From assembly GCA_964357255.1 (NCBI GenBank), contig CAYHKQ010000011.1, positions 1-39,817 on the forward strand: a stretch of DNA of 39,817 bases. The letters run 5' to 3'. The translations under genes were made by a program, and so were the position numbers. The notes beneath the pieces are model-generated. The model was not told the origin of the DNA. It did no database searches and was given only the letters and a program-made list of their open reading frames with translations. Every line of letters starts with the position of its first letter. Position 1 is the first letter of the stretch. Below, piece after piece: positions 37,798 to 39,817 of this stretch. The stretch is from JBBTIS01 sp038059855 (GTDB taxonomy: Bacteria > Elusimicrobiota > Elusimicrobia > JACQPE01).

Positions 37798-39528
37798 ATG
37801 AACTTATTTCACGCCGTCATTCTCGGTATTATTCAGGGAATCACTGAATTCCTGCCTATCTCGAGTTCAGCCCATCTTTTTTTGATCCCATGGATACTCA
37901 AATGGGATTACCAGGGTTTGGCCTACGACGTGGCGCTACATTGGGGTAGCATGGTCGCGATCGCGGCCTGCTTTTGGAAGGATTGGTTGCGCCTAGCGCG
38001 GGCCGGATTGAGCCGGCAACCCTCGCCTGATCAGCGCCTTTTCTGGAGTTTGGTCCTGGCCACCATTCCGGCCGGAGTGGCCGGGCTACTCCTTGAAAAT
38101 AAGGCGGAGGAGGCGTTTCGTAATCCCGCTCTCATGGCATCGGCGCTGATCGCGTTTGGGCTTCTTCTGGGCGCCGCGGATCGTTGGGGGAAAAAGAACC
38201 TGGGGATGGACGCGTTTAATCTGCGTTCCTGCCTCCTGGTGGGAGCGGCGCAAGCGCTCGCGATTATTCCGGGGGTGTCCCGGTCCGGGGTCACCATAAC
38301 CGTCGCTCTTTGTCTGGGTTACCGCAGGGATGCGGCGGCCCGCTTCTCGTTCTTGCTGTCGGCGCCCATCATCACCGCGGCTGGAATTCTAAAACTTCGC
38401 CATATCGAAGGGATCATCGCGAGCGGACCTTTTTGGGTGGGGATCGCGGCATCCACGATCGCCGGATTTCTGACGATCCGTTTTTTACTGAATTATCTCA
38501 AGACCAAGGATGTCGGAGTGTTTGTTTTTTACCGGGTTCTTTTTGGGATTCTAATCCTCCTGCTTTGGGGATCATCCGGCACCCATTATGCGACGGTTTT
38601 AGCGCGTCTTAAACCTCCTCAAATTGCGGCTTCCCATTGGGCAAAAGGATCAGTGGAGGAGCGGCTTCGGGCCCATGTCGGGATGTTGGCCGGGACCATC
38701 GGTGAACGCAATCCTTACAACAGGAAAGCGCTCGATCGGGCGCGCGATTATATCGCGCGTCAGTTTCGTGAAATGGGGCTCGACCACAAAATTTGGGAGT
38801 TCCGGTCCCAGGGCCTTGAACTTATTGACGACGGAACGCCCTTTGAAAACATCGAAGTCCGTATTCCGGCCGCTCCAGGCGCCCTTTCCGGCCGCTCTCT
38901 GATTTTGGGCGCTCATTATGACAGCGCGCCCGGCACGCCGGGGGCTGATGACAATGCGAGCGGCGTCGCGGTTCTCCTTGAGTTGGCGCGCTTGCTCAAA
39001 GACAAATCTTTATCGCGGGAGATCCGGCTCGTAGCTTATGCCAATGAGGAGCCGCCCGCCTTTTACACGAAAAACATGGGGAGCTATCACCATGCTCTTT
39101 CGCTGAAAAAGAACGGCGAGCCTATTTTTGGCATGGTGAGTTTAGAAATGCTGGGATACTACAATGCGGCTACGGGCTCCCAGTTTTATCCGCCTTTTCT
39201 TTCCTGGTTTTTCCCGAATACGGGTGATTTTATCGGGCTTGTGGGAACGCTCTCGAGCCGCCGATTTTTGAAGTCGTGCCGGCAATCTTGGGTAGCGGCT
39301 TCTAATTACCATCTCGAGACCGCGGCGCTTCCATCTTTTATCTCGGCCGCGATCCTGTCGGACCATTTAAATTACATCAAAGCGGGATATCCAGGGCTGA
39401 TGCTTACGGACACGGGCTATTTTAGAAATCCGCATTATCATGAATTAAGCGATACGCCGGAAAAGCTCGATTACGGACGCATGGCCCGGGTAACGCGCGC
39501 CCTGGCCGGAATGGTCGAGCGACTTTAA
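37798..39528 (+). CDS. uppP: Fusion of undecaprenyl-diphosphatase (UppP/BacA) and M28 metallopeptidase
   Basis: A 576-residue single frame with two domains. Residues 1-265 are a full UppP: IIQGITEFLPISSSAHL (11-27; Glu17, Ser22-24 and His26) and IIPGVSRSGVTI (156-167; Arg162), with about eight helices. It removes phosphate from undecaprenyl pyrophosphate so the carrier can be reused. Residues ~285-576 are an M28 Zn-peptidase: GAHYDSAPGTPGADDNASG (371-389; ligands His373 and Asp384/385), YANEEPP (414-420; Glu417/418), SLEML (448-452) and PHYHELSDTPEKLD (545-558; probable ligand His548). Metal ligands appear complete, so it may be active. There is no stop or ribosome-binding site at the junction near residue 270. 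UppP proteins are normally ~265-275 residues. Confidence 0.93.
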   Translation: MNLFHAVILGIIQGITEFLPISSSAHLFLIPWILKWDYQGLAYDVALHWGSMVAIAACFWKDWLRLARAGLSRQPSPDQRLFWSLVLATIPAGVAGLLLENKAEEAFRNPALMASALIAFGLLLGAADRWGKKNLGMDAFNLRSCLLVGAAQALAIIPGVSRSGVTITVALCLGYRRDAAARFSFLLSAPIITAAGILKLRHIEGIIASGPFWVGIAASTIAGFLTIRFLLNYLKTKDVGVFVFYRVLFGILILLLWGSSGTHYATVLARLKPPQIAASHWAKGSVEERLRAHVGMLAGTIGERNPYNRKALDRARDYIARQFREMGLDHKIWEFRSQGLELIDDGTPFENIEVRIPAAPGALSGRSLILGAHYDSAPGTPGADDNASGVAVLLELARLLKDKSLSREIRLVAYANEEPPAFYTKNMGSYHHALSLKKNGEPIFGMVSLEMLGYYNAATGSQFYPPFLSWFFPNTGDFIGLVGTLSSRRFLKSCRQSWVAASNYHLETAALPSFISAAILSDHLNYIKAGYPGLMLTDTGYFRNPHYHELSDTPEKLDYGRMARVTRALAGMVERL

Positions 39529-39686
39529 TCCCCAACGACATCAATTGGCTGGAATTTAAAAAAGAGGATAAATTCTTGGAGACGCAATACTTATTTTTTG
39601 CTTTCGCGTAAATTTTCATGAATTATCCGGAATTCCGCAGTTGGAGACTGTTTTCATTGGGAAATGCCGGACTTTTTTGTCCCGTC

Positions 39687-39780
39687 ATTCCCGCGTGGTT
39701 CGACAGGCTCACCACCCTGAGCGAAGTCGAAGGGTAGGCGGGAATCCAGGTCTCGACGGAATCTGGACCCCCGCCTTCGC
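39687..39780. repeat. Nested palindromic intergenic repeats
   Basis: ATTCCCGC (39687-39694) and GCGGGAAT (39738-39745) flank an inner palindrome in which TTCGAC (39699-39704) pairs with GTCGAA (39726-39731) and GGCTCA with TGAGC. A further stem follows: TCCAG (39745-39749) with CTGGA (39763-39767), and GCGGG with CCCGC. Both types (CATTCCCGC...GCGGGAATCC and TTCGACAGGCTCA...TGAGCGAAGTCGAA) resemble widespread short interspersed palindromes in bacterial genomes. The 289 bases after the fusion gene (39529-39817) hold these repeats and no gene I can support. Confidence 0.75.
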
Positions 39781-39817
39781 CTCATCGTTACCCATATCTT
39801 TCATAACATCGAATGAA

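Noticed and set aside
38741..38759. 8-bp hairpin (CGCGCGAT/ATCGCGCG) in the UppP-M28 gene
   Set aside because: An 8-bp stem with a 3-base loop is expected nearly once by chance in this length, so it is not counted with the longer ones.

Overview
The window is a mostly co-directional, gene-dense bacterial region of moderate GC. It looks like a Gram-negative (diderm), heterotrophic, respiring bacterium. The evidence is an O-antigen-ligase-like protein, lipoproteins with lipoboxes, a GNA1162-like outer-envelope lipoprotein, an NAD-type isocitrate dehydrogenase, an acyl-CoA dehydrogenase with its ETF, and a complete NADH:quinone oxidoreductase locus. My best guess for the lineage is a poorly cultivated phylum such as Elusimicrobiota. 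This rests on overall gene style only and is low confidence.

Layout. (1) 1-7729 (+): a surface-polysaccharide cluster with a 5'-cut O-antigen-ligase-like protein, two GT2 glycosyltransferases, an LPG-synthase-TM/YbhN-type membrane protein, a WecA/TagO-type phosphoglycosyl transferase, a UDP-galactopyranose-mutase-like flavoenzyme and a GT4 glycosyltransferase. Most genes overlap by 1-11 bases, so they are probably one translationally coupled operon. The first ~120 bases are abnormally rich in homopolymers and look like a poor-quality contig end. (2) 7740-12957 (-): a four-gene cassette with a GNA1162-type lipoprotein, a small GMC-partner subunit, a GMC oxidoreductase and a ThDP enzyme. It converges on region 1 at a perfect hairpin. 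(3) 13038-21125 (+): isocitrate dehydrogenase, then a shortened lipid-synthesis cluster (DUF177/yceD, rpmF, plsX, fabG, acpP, rnc) without fabH, fabD or fabF, then acyl-CoA dehydrogenase and etfB-etfA. (4) 21204-36752 (+): the complex I locus in the permuted order J-K-antiporter1-small protein-antiporter2-M-N, a 162-nt near-palindrome, then A-B-CD-EF-G-H-I. NuoC/NuoD and NuoE/NuoF are gene fusions. There are four antiporter-type subunits instead of three. An MrpD-like pair plus an 81-residue membrane protein sits where nuoL normally is. (5) 36813-39528 (+): a secreted Ig-like lipoprotein with a G8 tract, then a single protein joining undecaprenyl-pyrophosphate phosphatase (UppP) to an M28 metallopeptidase. 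The window ends in nested palindromic repeats.

How the genes work together. PlsX, FabG and ACP feed membrane-lipid synthesis. Acyl-CoA dehydrogenase and ETF take electrons from acyl-CoA and lie directly upstream of complex I, so fatty-acid oxidation and the respiratory pump may be co-expressed. Region 1 and UppP share the undecaprenyl-phosphate carrier: the WecA-like enzyme loads it, the glycosyltransferases extend the glycan, the ligase releases it, and UppP recycles the carrier. The most unusual items are the expanded complex I membrane arm, the UppP-M28 fusion, the large palindrome inside the nuo locus, an RNase III with a replaced metal ligand, and several perfect three-base-loop hairpins inside coding sequence. 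I found no tRNA, rRNA, CRISPR array or transposase gene.
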